Below, piece by piece: positions 1 to 6,114 of a stretch of 6,135 nt of DNA. Below the pieces are notes generated by a model. That model was not told where the DNA came from. It did not search any database and saw only the letters and a program-made list of their open reading frames with translations. Position numbers and translations under genes: made by a program. This stretch comes from Pseudomonadota bacterium (GTDB lineage Bacteria; Pseudomonadota; Gammaproteobacteria; Steroidobacterales; Woeseiaceae). Every line of letters begins with the position of its first letter. Positions within the stretch are counted from its first letter, which is position 1. The stretch is taken from positions 1-6,135 of the forward strand of contig JADFGH010000144.1 in the NCBI GenBank assembly GCA_022567775.1. Reading direction: 5' to 3'.

Positions 1-76
1 CAAAGTGCCTGACACTGAAGCTTAAGGAACCGCTAGTGCAGTAACCAGCAAAAGGTGGCTGACGAGAATAAGCAGA

Positions 77-1888
77 ATGTCCACGCCTCATCAATATTGC
101 ATTACGCCGAAAGATCCAGGCGCGCACCTTTTTGAAGTAACGGTGACTGTTGCCAGGCCGAACCCGTCGGGACAGATTTTCACGATCCCCGCCTGGGTAC
201 CGGGAAGCTACATGATTCGTGATCTTGCCCGGCACTTCGTTTCGATTCGGGCGGACGTGGACGGGCAAGAGATCGGCCTGACGAAAATCGACAAGAGCAG
301 CTGGCAGGCGGATGCCTGCGACGCAGCCATTACGCTGACTGCCGAGATTCATGCCTATGACCTCAACGTCAGGGGTGCTCATCTTGATACGACCCACGGA
401 TTCTTTGATGGTGCCTGTGTTTTTCCTGCGGTAGTCGGACAGGAAGACCATGTCTGCGAGCTTGAAATCCGGCCGCCCGCCGGCGCAGCGGGCAGCGAGT
501 GGCGTGTGGCGACCTCGATGCAGGTTGTTAAAGCCGGGCAATACGGGTTCGGTACTTTTTCTGCAGAGGATTACGCCGAGCTGATCGACCACCCGGTCGA
601 AATGGGCGATATCCAGATCGGCGAGTTCGAAGCCGGTGGCATTCCGCATGTAATTGCCGTTCGCGGCCACGTGCACTTCGACATGGCTCGAATTTGTCAC
701 GACCTCTCGACAATTTGCACCTACCAGCTAAAGCTATTGGGAACGCCAAAGAATTTTGATCGTTATGTGTTCCTCCTGTACGTGCAGCAAGACGCATACG
801 GTGGGCTCGAACACCGATGGTCATGCAGTCTTGCGTGCAGCAGGGCTAACCTGCCCAAGCGCGGCGAGTCCGGCATTAGTCGGAAGTATCGGAAGTTTCT
901 CACCCTGTGCAGCCACGAGTACTTTCATCTGTGGAATGTAAAACGCATGAGACCGGAGAAATTTACTCCTTATGATCTGCGCGCCGAAATACACACCGGT
1001 CTTCTTTGGGTTTTTGAGGGTATTACGTCTTACTACGACCACCTGGTGCTGGTTCGCTCCGGATTGATAAGCGAGAAAAGTTATCTTGAACACATCGCAC
1101 GGTCGATCACCCGGCTCACGCAAACGCGAGGAAGGTTCAGGCAGACCATCGAGGAATCGAGCTTCGATACCTGGACCCGCTTTTACCGGCAGGACGCCAA
1201 TTCAAGCAACGCGATCGTCAGCTATTACACGAAGGGTTCCCTGATTGCCCTCGCACTGGACCTGACCCTGCGGAAAGAGTCGGACGGCAAGTGCACGCTG
1301 GACGATGTCATGCGGGAATGCTGGTCGCGCTACGGTGAAGCAACGGAAGGTATGCCCGAGCGCGGACTGGAGACTGTCGCGCGCGCCGTTTCAGGATTGG
1401 AGCTCGCCGATTTCTTCGAGCGATTTGTACGAGGTACGACCGATCTCCCGTTGCAGGGACTGCTCAGGGAAGTCGGCGTCAATCTTCATATGCGCCCGGC
1501 CGATGACAGTAAGGATGTCGGTGGCAGGCCTTCGGCAGAAGATGCCAGGCCGCCTCCCTGGATTGGTGCCAAACTCGTTGAGCGCGCAGGCGTCAGCAAA
1601 TTCAGCGTGGTGCACTCGGGGAGCCCCGCAGAAAAAGGCGGCATCGCACCGGGAGATGTCGCTGTTGCCCTCGACGATTTAAAGCTCAACGCTTCAACCC
1701 TGGATTCCCGATTACGAGAACATCACGTTGGTGACGCCGTAACTATTTCGGTATTCCGGGACGAACATTTGATAAGATTTACGGTCAGGCTTGGCGCGCC
1801 ACCCGAAGACACCTGTTATCTTGAACTGGAAAGCGATCCCGACGCCGAGACAGAGAAATTACGCACGGCCTGGTTAACGGGCAACTAA
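77..1888 (+). CDS. M61 family metallopeptidase with C-terminal PDZ domain (glycyl-aminopeptidase-like)
   Basis: A zinc metallopeptidase of family M61, whose founding member is a glycyl aminopeptidase; the true substrate here is unknown. The 603 residues fit the family. The N-terminal beta-rich region carries the typical block IPAWVPGSYMIRDLAR (about residues 37-52). The zinc site HEYFH is at 280-284, followed by LWNVKRMRP. The third zinc ligand is probably E314 in VFEGITSYYDH, and a conserved SYYTKG block lies at 382-387. A PDZ domain spans about 495-575 (IGAKLVERAGV..., SPAEKGGIAPGD) and probably binds substrate C-termini or controls access. No signal peptide or membrane segment is visible, so a cytoplasmic location is inferred. 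ATG 77 is the first start after an in-frame TAA at 23-25, and the family homology begins right after it (YCITPKDPGAHLFEV); the ribosome binding site is weak. It is convergent with the lipid kinase gene, and no functional link between the two is evident. Confidence 0.93.
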   Translation: MSTPHQYCITPKDPGAHLFEVTVTVARPNPSGQIFTIPAWVPGSYMIRDLARHFVSIRADVDGQEIGLTKIDKSSWQADACDAAITLTAEIHAYDLNVRGAHLDTTHGFFDGACVFPAVVGQEDHVCELEIRPPAGAAGSEWRVATSMQVVKAGQYGFGTFSAEDYAELIDHPVEMGDIQIGEFEAGGIPHVIAVRGHVHFDMARICHDLSTICTYQLKLLGTPKNFDRYVFLLYVQQDAYGGLEHRWSCSLACSRANLPKRGESGISRKYRKFLTLCSHEYFHLWNVKRMRPEKFTPYDLRAEIHTGLLWVFEGITSYYDHLVLVRSGLISEKSYLEHIARSITRLTQTRGRFRQTIEESSFDTWTRFYRQDANSSNAIVSYYTKGSLIALALDLTLRKESDGKCTLDDVMRECWSRYGEATEGMPERGLETVARAVSGLELADFFERFVRGTTDLPLQGLLREVGVNLHMRPADDSKDVGGRPSAEDARPPPWIGAKLVERAGVSKFSVVHSGSPAEKGGIAPGDVAVALDDLKLNASTLDSRLREHHVGDAVTISVFRDEHLIRFTVRLGAPPEDTCYLELESDPDAETEKLRTAWLTGN

Positions 1889-1915
1889 CAGGTTTTTCTA
1901 CGATTCTTCCTGCCG

Positions 1916-2815
1916 TCACAGCAATGCCAGTGAGTGCTTCAGTATCTCGATCTGAAATTCTGTTTGCAGTGGCTGGATTTCACCATCCAGGTGCGACGGC
2001 ACTGGTCCCTCCGCAATCAAGCTGACCGAATGAACTCTCGCACACGTCACTTCGGGTGCGCTGATATGACTACCCTTGATCAATTGTGGCAGCAACGAAA
2101 AAATACGCAGCCGCCCGACGGGCTGAATAAAGACCAGATCGAGAAACCCGTCATCATTCCTCGCCATCGGCGCAATCTGAAACATGCCACCGATGGAGGC
2201 GCCGTTACAAACCTCTACGAGGGTAACGGGACCGTCGTACTTGGTTGAGTCGTAGCGCATCCGTACGCCCGGTGTAATTACTCCGTCCCAGACACCCCGG
2301 AACACCGCAACGAGGTAAACCAGATCGCCAAGTGGCAGACGAATATCGCGTGCAATGCGATTGATTTTTGCATCAAAGCCAATGCCGGCCCCGTTGGCAA
2401 AGTACCGATCATTCATGCGGCCGGCATCTATGTAGCGCAACGGCACGTCACTGCGGATCCGCTCAGCGAGCAACCTGGTTGCATCTTCCCAGTGCAATGG
2501 TATTGAACAGGCTTTGGCGAAGTCGTTACCGGTACCGAGTGGAATCACACCGAGTGCAGTTTGCGAGGCGGATCGCAGTATTCCGTTAACTGCCTCGTGA
2601 ACACTACCGTCGCCGCCGGCAACAATTATTCGATCCGCACCTGCGGATGCAGCCGCAAAAACCTTGCATTCAATATCGCCTGCAGCAGCGCTGCGGATCT
2701 CTTCACAGGCAACGCCGCTGTCGGCCAGCAAGCGGCAGATCGGCTCAGCACGCCGGGCGGCGCGTCCCCTGCCGGCGGCCGGATTGATAAAAAGCGGAAT
2801 GGGGCGGTTTTGCAT
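1916..2815 (-). CDS. Diacylglycerol/lipid kinase family protein (YegS/DgkB type)
   Basis: A soluble lipid kinase of the DAGK catalytic family, expected to phosphorylate diacylglycerol or a related lipid with ATP, which would return diacylglycerol to phosphatidate. From ATG 2815 it has 299 residues, the usual size. Motifs in order: NPAAGRG at 11-17, the nucleotide-binding GGDGS at 67-71 followed by VHEAVNGI, PLGTGNDFA at 92-100, FANGAGIGFDA in mid-protein, and a C-terminal LDGE at about 276-279. No membrane segment is seen. A TTG five codons upstream (2830) is an alternative start giving 304 residues; ATG 2815 is preferred because the family homology begins just after it and the TTG has no ribosome binding site. 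The gene diverges from plsY, which makes lysophosphatidate, so both products feed the phosphatidate pool (inference). The exact lipid substrate cannot be read from the sequence; members of this family also act on other lipids. Confidence 0.9.
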   Translation of the reverse strand: MQNRPIPLFINPAAGRGRAARRAEPICRLLADSGVACEEIRSAAAGDIECKVFAAASAGADRIIVAGGDGSVHEAVNGILRSASQTALGVIPLGTGNDFAKACSIPLHWEDATRLLAERIRSDVPLRYIDAGRMNDRYFANGAGIGFDAKINRIARDIRLPLGDLVYLVAVFRGVWDGVITPGVRMRYDSTKYDGPVTLVEVCNGASIGGMFQIAPMARNDDGFLDLVFIQPVGRLRIFSLLPQLIKGSHISAPEVTCARVHSVSLIAEGPVPSHLDGEIQPLQTEFQIEILKHSLALL

Positions 2816-2845
2816 TATCTGATCGCCCAATGCATTGGTAGGCTG

Positions 2846-2874
2846 ATGCTACAATGCCCTTCCGTCTGGTACAA
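2846..2874 (-). promoter_or_regulatory. Possible promoter of the lipid kinase gene
   Basis: On the minus strand TTGTAC (2874-2869) and TAGCAT (2851-2846) are separated by 17 bases and would start transcription about 25 bases before ATG 2815. The match to sigma-70 consensus is only 3 of 6 and 4 of 6. Its -10 overlaps the proposed plsY -10 on the other strand, so the two promoters would compete if both are real. Confidence 0.28.
2847..2855 (+). promoter_or_regulatory. Extended -10 promoter for the plsY-birA-coaX-SPOR operon
   Basis: The sequence TGCTACAAT matches the extended -10 form TGnTATAAT with one mismatch. No good -35 lies at the right distance, as is common for extended -10 promoters. 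Transcription would start near 2862, leaving a leader of about 30 bases before the plsY ATG. It is the only convincing promoter seen for the four-gene plus-strand cluster. Confidence 0.5.
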
Positions 2875-2892
2875 AATTGCCCGTTTCGGTAG

Positions 2893-3540
2893 ATGTTAGA
2901 ACTCAGCGTCAAGTTTCTGCTCAGTTACTTCATTGGCTCGGTGATGGGGTCGATGCTTGTCGGCCGGCTTCGGGGTGGTGTGGATATCCGGACCATGGGC
3001 AGCGGCAACGCCGGCGGAACCAACGCACTGCGCACCCAGGGCTGGATTTTCGCACTCGGGGTTTTAATCATCGATATCGGCAAAGGCGTGCTGGGCGCCG
3101 GGGTCGTGCCTGCGCTCGACTTGCCATTTATTGCTACCGATCCCGCGCTTTCGCGAGACTGGCTAACGATGTGTTGTGCTGCTGCCGCAGTTATCGGTCA
3201 TGTCTGGCCAATGTGGCATAGCTTTCGTGGTGGCAAGGGCGCCGCAACGCTGGCTGGTACTCTCGCTGTTTTGTCACCCGATCTGATACTCCCGGTTCTC
3301 CTTGTCTGGGCAATTACCCTGACGTCATTCGGTTACGTCGGCCTTGCGACAATGGCTGCCGGAGCCGCCGCACCGACATACCTTGCGGCAACCCGTCTTC
3401 CTGAGGATCAGCCACTTTTTATTTATTGCGTCGCCATGGCCCTGTATATCATTTTCAGTCACCGCTCCAATCTTCAGCGCATGCGTGATGGAACCGAATC
3501 AAGGCAAGCACGTCTGATGCTGTTTCGAAGACAACGCTAA
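2893..3540 (+). CDS. plsY: Glycerol-3-phosphate acyltransferase PlsY
   Basis: An inner-membrane enzyme that transfers the acyl group of acyl-phosphate (made by PlsX) to glycerol-3-phosphate, giving lysophosphatidate, the first committed step of phospholipid synthesis. The 215 residues are close to the family's usual 200 or so. Hydrophobic segments lie near 6-24, 52-72, 92-108, 122-146 and 150-188. The three conserved cytoplasmic motifs are present: GSGNAGGTNALR (36-47), GHVWPMWHSFRGGKG (102-116) and SHRSNLQRMRDGTE (189-202). The loop after the first membrane segment reads GSVMGS where many homologues have GSIP-type residues, and motif 2 has R112 where many have Lys; both look like lineage variation rather than damage. 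ATG 2893 is chosen because the first membrane helix starts at once; the ribosome binding site is weak (CGGTAG, very close to the ATG). First gene of a tight cluster; birA starts 8 bases after its stop. Confidence 0.95.
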   Translation: MLELSVKFLLSYFIGSVMGSMLVGRLRGGVDIRTMGSGNAGGTNALRTQGWIFALGVLIIDIGKGVLGAGVVPALDLPFIATDPALSRDWLTMCCAAAAVIGHVWPMWHSFRGGKGAATLAGTLAVLSPDLILPVLLVWAITLTSFGYVGLATMAAGAAAPTYLAATRLPEDQPLFIYCVAMALYIIFSHRSNLQRMRDGTESRQARLMLFRRQR

Positions 3541-3548
3541 GCAATGAA

Positions 3549-4370
3549 ATGAGTTTGCTGACTGCTGACAATATTCGCGAGCCCATCAGTGGAGAATCTC
3601 GCTCCCATCTCGACATTCTCGAAGTGTTCGCCGAGATCGAATCTACGAATAGTTTTCTCCTCGACCAGCCTTGCCCGTCGCCAGGCCGGTATCGCGTCGC
3701 ACTGGCTGAGCACCAGACTGCCGGCCGCGGCCGCATGGGTCGCAGCTGGTGTTCACCGCCGGCGTCCGGACTGTGCATGTCGATGGCATTCACGTTCAGC
3801 AGCATGCCGGAGAATTTTCCGAGCCTGTCTCTCGCAGTCGGCATCGGTATCGTGCAAGCACTCGAACGCTTCGGAATTCGCGGTATAAGCGTGAAATGGC
3901 CCAATGACATCGTTGCGCGGGGCGGCAAACTTGGTGGCGTGTTGTCAGAAGTCCTGCCTGCGAATGCGCAGGGCGTAACCGTTGTCGTCGGAATCGGCCT
4001 GAACATAGACCTCGAAAACACGGACACAGAATCCCGGGTCACGAGTCGCCTCGGCCGGGCGGTTGATCTGGCGTCCTGTTGTGATGAATTGCCTTCCCGT
4101 TCTGTTATTTCGGCAGCACTTATTGAGTGTCTCTTTGACACAATGGTTCGTTTCGAGGCCGACGGATTCTCGCCGTTCTATGCAATGTGGCAGAGATACG
4201 ATTGGCTACGCGGACTTGAGATCACGATCGAAACATTCGATGGGCTGGTCGAGGGAGTTGCCGACGGTATAGACAGCGACGGCGCGCTACTCCTCAAAAC
4301 CAAAGGCGAATGGAGGCGTTTCACCACAGGCAGTGTGACCCTCAACGGGCAAGCGGATGGCGTTCAGTGA
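3549..4370 (+). CDS. birA: Biotin--[acetyl-CoA-carboxylase] ligase, catalytic form without HTH domain
   Basis: Activates biotin as biotinyl-AMP and attaches it to the carrier lysine of AccB, making acetyl-CoA carboxylase active. The catalytic core is intact: EIESTN near residue 30, the biotinyl-AMP loop GRGRMGR at 59-65, KWPND at 116-120, GGKLGGVLSE with the probable catalytic K127, and VGIGLNI. A C-terminal SH3-like domain occupies about 220-270. Escherichia BirA has roughly 60 further N-terminal residues forming a winged helix that represses the biotin operon. Here only about 25 residues precede the core, and the start of these (SLLTADNIREPIS) resembles the linker after that helix. Reading upstream in frame meets TGA at 3486-3488 inside plsY, so no hidden helix is attached. 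The protein is therefore inferred to be ligase only. ATG 3549 follows the plsY stop by 8 bases, with no strong ribosome binding site. Its stop overlaps the coaX start. Confidence 0.93.
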   Translation: MSLLTADNIREPISGESRSHLDILEVFAEIESTNSFLLDQPCPSPGRYRVALAEHQTAGRGRMGRSWCSPPASGLCMSMAFTFSSMPENFPSLSLAVGIGIVQALERFGIRGISVKWPNDIVARGGKLGGVLSEVLPANAQGVTVVVGIGLNIDLENTDTESRVTSRLGRAVDLASCCDELPSRSVISAALIECLFDTMVRFEADGFSPFYAMWQRYDWLRGLEITIETFDGLVEGVADGIDSDGALLLKTKGEWRRFTTGSVTLNGQADGVQ

Positions 4371-5137
4371 CTGATCGCCGGGCGTTGCTGTTTGACGTTG
4401 GCAACACGCGTTTGAAATGGGGCGTGCTGGAGAATGATCGAATCGTGCGCAGTGGCAGTATCGATCGTGACAAACTCAAGAGGCAGGGATTCGCGCCACT
4501 AACCACCCGCCTGCCGGCAAACGTGGATTACGTATTGGTGAGTAATGTTGCCGGTACGGCGTTCGCCACCCGCCTTGCCGGCGTAATCGGCATCCATTGT
4601 GGCACCGACGTTCACTTTGCCCGATCCGAGAAAGAAGCCTACGGCGTCAAAAGCGGTTACCGTCAGCCAAGACGCCTTGGCGTCGACCGCTGGGTCGCTT
4701 TGGTTGGCGCGCGTGCACAGACCGGCTCCGCGGTTTGTGTCGTCGATGCAGGAACGGCGGTAACGATCGACGCGATGGATAATACCGGTCAGCATCTGGG
4801 CGGCCAGATTATCCCGGGGCCCAGGCTGATGGCCGCTGCGCTCAGCAGGGAAACAAGCGACATAGGATTGCCCTCAGGAACCCCCAGGGATCCTGGTTCC
4901 GGCATGGGATTGTTTGCCAGGAATACCGGCGACGCAGTACAAAGCGGAACACTGGGTGCCGCCTGCGGCGCAATCGAACGGGCTTCGAAGACTATGCGCT
5001 CTGCCGGCCTGCGGCCCAAAATCGTATTGACCGGAGGAGACGCGTCGCGCATCCTAAAGCAGCTTGATTGTAATGTCCTACATCGGCCGCATCTGGTTCT
5101 GCAGGGTCTGGCGCACATGGTGCAAAGCAAGACATGA
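4367..5137 (+). CDS. coaX: Type III pantothenate kinase CoaX
   Basis: Phosphorylates pantothenate with ATP, the first step of CoA synthesis. Type III enzymes belong to the ASKHA fold, typically need a monovalent cation and resist CoA feedback inhibition (family knowledge). The phosphate-binding motif DVGNTRLKWG is at 10-19, GVDRW at 105-109 with D107 as the probable catalytic aspartate, DAGTAVTID at 127-135, and LTGGDASRI near the C-terminus. With GTG 4367 as start the protein has 256 residues, matching the family. An in-frame ATG at 4310 would add 19 residues that lie over the birA 3' end and resemble nothing in CoaX. GTG 4367 overlaps the birA stop in a GTGA arrangement, which suggests translational coupling. 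The gene ends in an ATGA overlap with the SPOR-like gene. Adjacent birA and coaX genes are common in gammaproteobacteria. Confidence 0.93.
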   Translation: MTDRRALLFDVGNTRLKWGVLENDRIVRSGSIDRDKLKRQGFAPLTTRLPANVDYVLVSNVAGTAFATRLAGVIGIHCGTDVHFARSEKEAYGVKSGYRQPRRLGVDRWVALVGARAQTGSAVCVVDAGTAVTIDAMDNTGQHLGGQIIPGPRLMAAALSRETSDIGLPSGTPRDPGSGMGLFARNTGDAVQSGTLGAACGAIERASKTMRSAGLRPKIVLTGGDASRILKQLDCNVLHRPHLVLQGLAHMVQSKT

Positions 5138-5817
5138 GAAATATCTTAATGCTCCTGGTGTTGGCAAACGTCCTTTATTTTTTGTGGGACCGTTTCGTCA
5201 CAGAAACGGACCAGTCCGGCGTGGACGTAGTTGACGAAAGCCAGCTCGGGCCTCCGCTGGCAGTCTCAAAAACCAGGGTCGCAGAGGCTGCCAGGAGCGT
5301 CGGCGCTGTCCTGGGGTCCGGAAAACCTTCGGACCTGGCTGCGGTTGTCGGCAGGTCCTGCATCAGCATTTTCTTCAAGATGAAAGCTGAAGCAGAGGGC
5401 GCGGTCGCCGCCTACAGAAGCGAAGGTATGCGGGCCAGCTTGCGCAGCACACAGGGACAGGTCTTCGTTGGGAACTGGGTGCAGATCAGGAACATACCGA
5501 ATCTCAAAATCGGTGCTGCGATGATCCAAAAACTTCAACTGGGCGGCATCACAGACACTTATCTGATGGATGACGAGAGCGGTCAATTCAAAATTTCATT
5601 GGGTCTTTTCGGCGAAATGAGCCGCGCGGAAAAGATCGAGTTGCAGGCGAAGTCGCTTGGTCTACCGGCGGACATCACCCCGCGAACGCGGGATGCGACG
5701 ATTTTCTACGTCGATATCGGTTTGCCGCCGGGCAGAGGCGCAGGCGCCATGATCGAGAAATACGGTGAAGTGCGCGTATTGCTGCGCGAAAAAGGGACCT
5801 GCCCAAGATCAAACTGA
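5134..5817 (+). CDS. Membrane-anchored SPOR-like domain protein
   Basis: A 227-residue protein of unknown detailed function. One hydrophobic segment at about 3-18 (NILMLLVLANVLYFLW) looks like an uncleaved inner-membrane anchor with the rest in the periplasm. A weakly conserved linker follows to about residue 75. Two repeats of SPOR-like character may follow: about 76-120 (CISIFFKMKAEAEGAVAAY...), and more clearly 151-187, where QFKISLGLFGEMSRAEK and LGLPADITPRT match the typical beta-alpha-beta pattern with the hydrophobic-G-hydrophobic-F turn. SPOR domains bind peptidoglycan lacking stem peptides, often at division sites; that role is inferred here. The start is fixed by the ATGA overlap with the coaX stop. 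A SPOR-like gene after coaX is a recurring arrangement in gammaproteobacteria. The stop is only 4 bases before a terminal inverted repeat, so insertion of that element could have altered the C-terminus. The SPOR call rests on pattern alone. Confidence 0.75.
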   Translation: MRNILMLLVLANVLYFLWDRFVTETDQSGVDVVDESQLGPPLAVSKTRVAEAARSVGAVLGSGKPSDLAAVVGRSCISIFFKMKAEAEGAVAAYRSEGMRASLRSTQGQVFVGNWVQIRNIPNLKIGAAMIQKLQLGGITDTYLMDDESGQFKISLGLFGEMSRAEKIELQAKSLGLPADITPRTRDATIFYVDIGLPPGRGAGAMIEKYGEVRVLLREKGTCPRSN

Positions 5818-5821
5818 ATTC

Positions 5822-5912
5822 GGGGACAGTTTACTTAATTGCTAAATTTGTCAAATATTGGTGCGGTTGCTTCAATTGAAAATCAGACTTGGCAATCAAG
5901 TAAACTGTCCCC
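5822..5912. repeat. 91-base inverted-repeat element with GGGGAC ends (MITE-like)
   Basis: Positions 5822-5842 and 5892-5912 are inverted repeats that match at 20 of 21 positions; the outer 15 bases (GGGGACAGTTTACTT) are perfect, and the only mismatch is 5837/5897. The 49-base AT-rich middle codes for nothing and contains the palindrome TTCAATTGAA at 5871-5880. GAAT occurs just outside both ends (5816-5819 and 5914-5917), either a short target duplication or part of the flanking symmetry. Ends of the form GGGGACAGT(A/T)TACTT recur, from memory, between genes in proteobacteria and near Y1-type transposases, so a non-autonomous mobile element is the best reading. In RNA it could fold into a long stem and end the upstream operon, but no U-tract follows. 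Confidence 0.75.
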
Positions 5913-5921
5913 AGAATGTGC

Positions 5922-5976
5922 TGCAGAGCCAGGGATGGCAGCGACAATTTTGATTTTGCCGGCATAGCTCAGTTGG
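5922..5976 (+). repeat. 55-base direct repeat, copy A (tRNA-Thr leader plus tRNA 5' end)
   Basis: This stretch is identical over 55 bases to 6060-6114, at an offset of 138 bases. It contains 36 bases of tRNA leader, including the small hairpin GCCA-GGGA-TGGC (5928-5939) and the AT-rich CAATTTTGATTTT, and then the first 19 bases of the tRNA. Identity stops within the D loop. Perfect identity suggests a recent duplication or gene conversion. Confidence 0.9.
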
Positions 5977-5982
5977 GTGAGC
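5958..5982 (+). pseudogene. Truncated tRNA-Thr pseudogene (acceptor 5' strand and D arm only)
   Basis: GCCGGCA, TA and the D-arm strand GCTC repeat the start of the real tRNA-Thr at 6096. The D loop has one changed base and a shifted sequence (AGTTGGGT), but the D stem still closes with GAGC at 5979-5982. After that the sequence turns into GC-rich hairpins. There is no anticodon arm, T arm or 3' acceptor strand, so it cannot make a tRNA. Confidence 0.75.
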
Positions 5983-5990
5983 CGGCAAGA

Positions 5991-6039
5991 GCCGAAGCGC
6001 TGCTTCGGCCCGGCGAACGCCACGTCAGGACGACGTGGC
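5991..6039. repeat. Pair of GC-rich perfect hairpins, REP/BIME-like
   Basis: Hairpin 1 pairs 5991-5998 with 6002-6009 (GCCGAAGC/GCTTCGGC, 3-base loop). Hairpin 2 pairs 6019-6026 with 6032-6039 (GCCACGTC/GACGTGGC, loop AGGAC). Both have eight perfect base pairs and lie 9 bases apart. GCCGG at 5981-5985 could also pair with CCGGC at 6010-6014 around hairpin 1. The size, GC content and pairing resemble the intergenic REP/BIME units of gammaproteobacteria. Neither is followed by a T-run, so an intrinsic terminator is unlikely. Confidence 0.6.
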
Positions 6040-6059
6040 TGGCCTTTCGAGTACTGCGA

Positions 6060-6114
6060 TGCAGAGCCAGGGATGGCAGCGACAATTTTGATTTTGCCGG
6101 CATAGCTCAGTTGG
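6060..6114 (+). repeat. 55-base direct repeat, copy B (intact tRNA-Thr leader and 5' end)
   Basis: The second copy of the repeat at 5922-5976. It runs without a break into the real tRNA-Thr gene, so it is probably the ancestral copy. Its 36-base leader contains the hairpin GCCA-GGGA-TGGC at 6066-6077. No clear -35/-10 pair for the tRNA is seen in it. Confidence 0.9.

Noticed and set aside
1..76. A short open frame ending in TAA at 42-44 (KCLTLKLKEPLVQ) that could be the tail of an upstream gene.
   Set aside because: Only 13 codons are visible, other frames also end nearby, and the peptide is not recognisable. No promoter or structure could be supported in these 76 bases.
1889..1915. A bidirectional terminator between the convergent M61 and lipid kinase genes.
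   Set aside because: There is a short T-run (TTTTT near 1893) but no stem before it on either strand.
3455..4141. A long minus-strand open frame of 228 codons across plsY and birA.
   Set aside because: It lies antisense to two confidently identified genes, has low-complexity Arg/Ser-rich content and no recognisable domain, which is typical of a GC-rich shadow frame.
5876..5906. A possible outward promoter in the MITE-like element (TTGAAA at 5876, TAAACT at 5901) that could drive the tRNA.
   Set aside because: The spacer is 19 bases and the -10 is poor. It would start nearly 190 bases before the tRNA, with hairpins in between.
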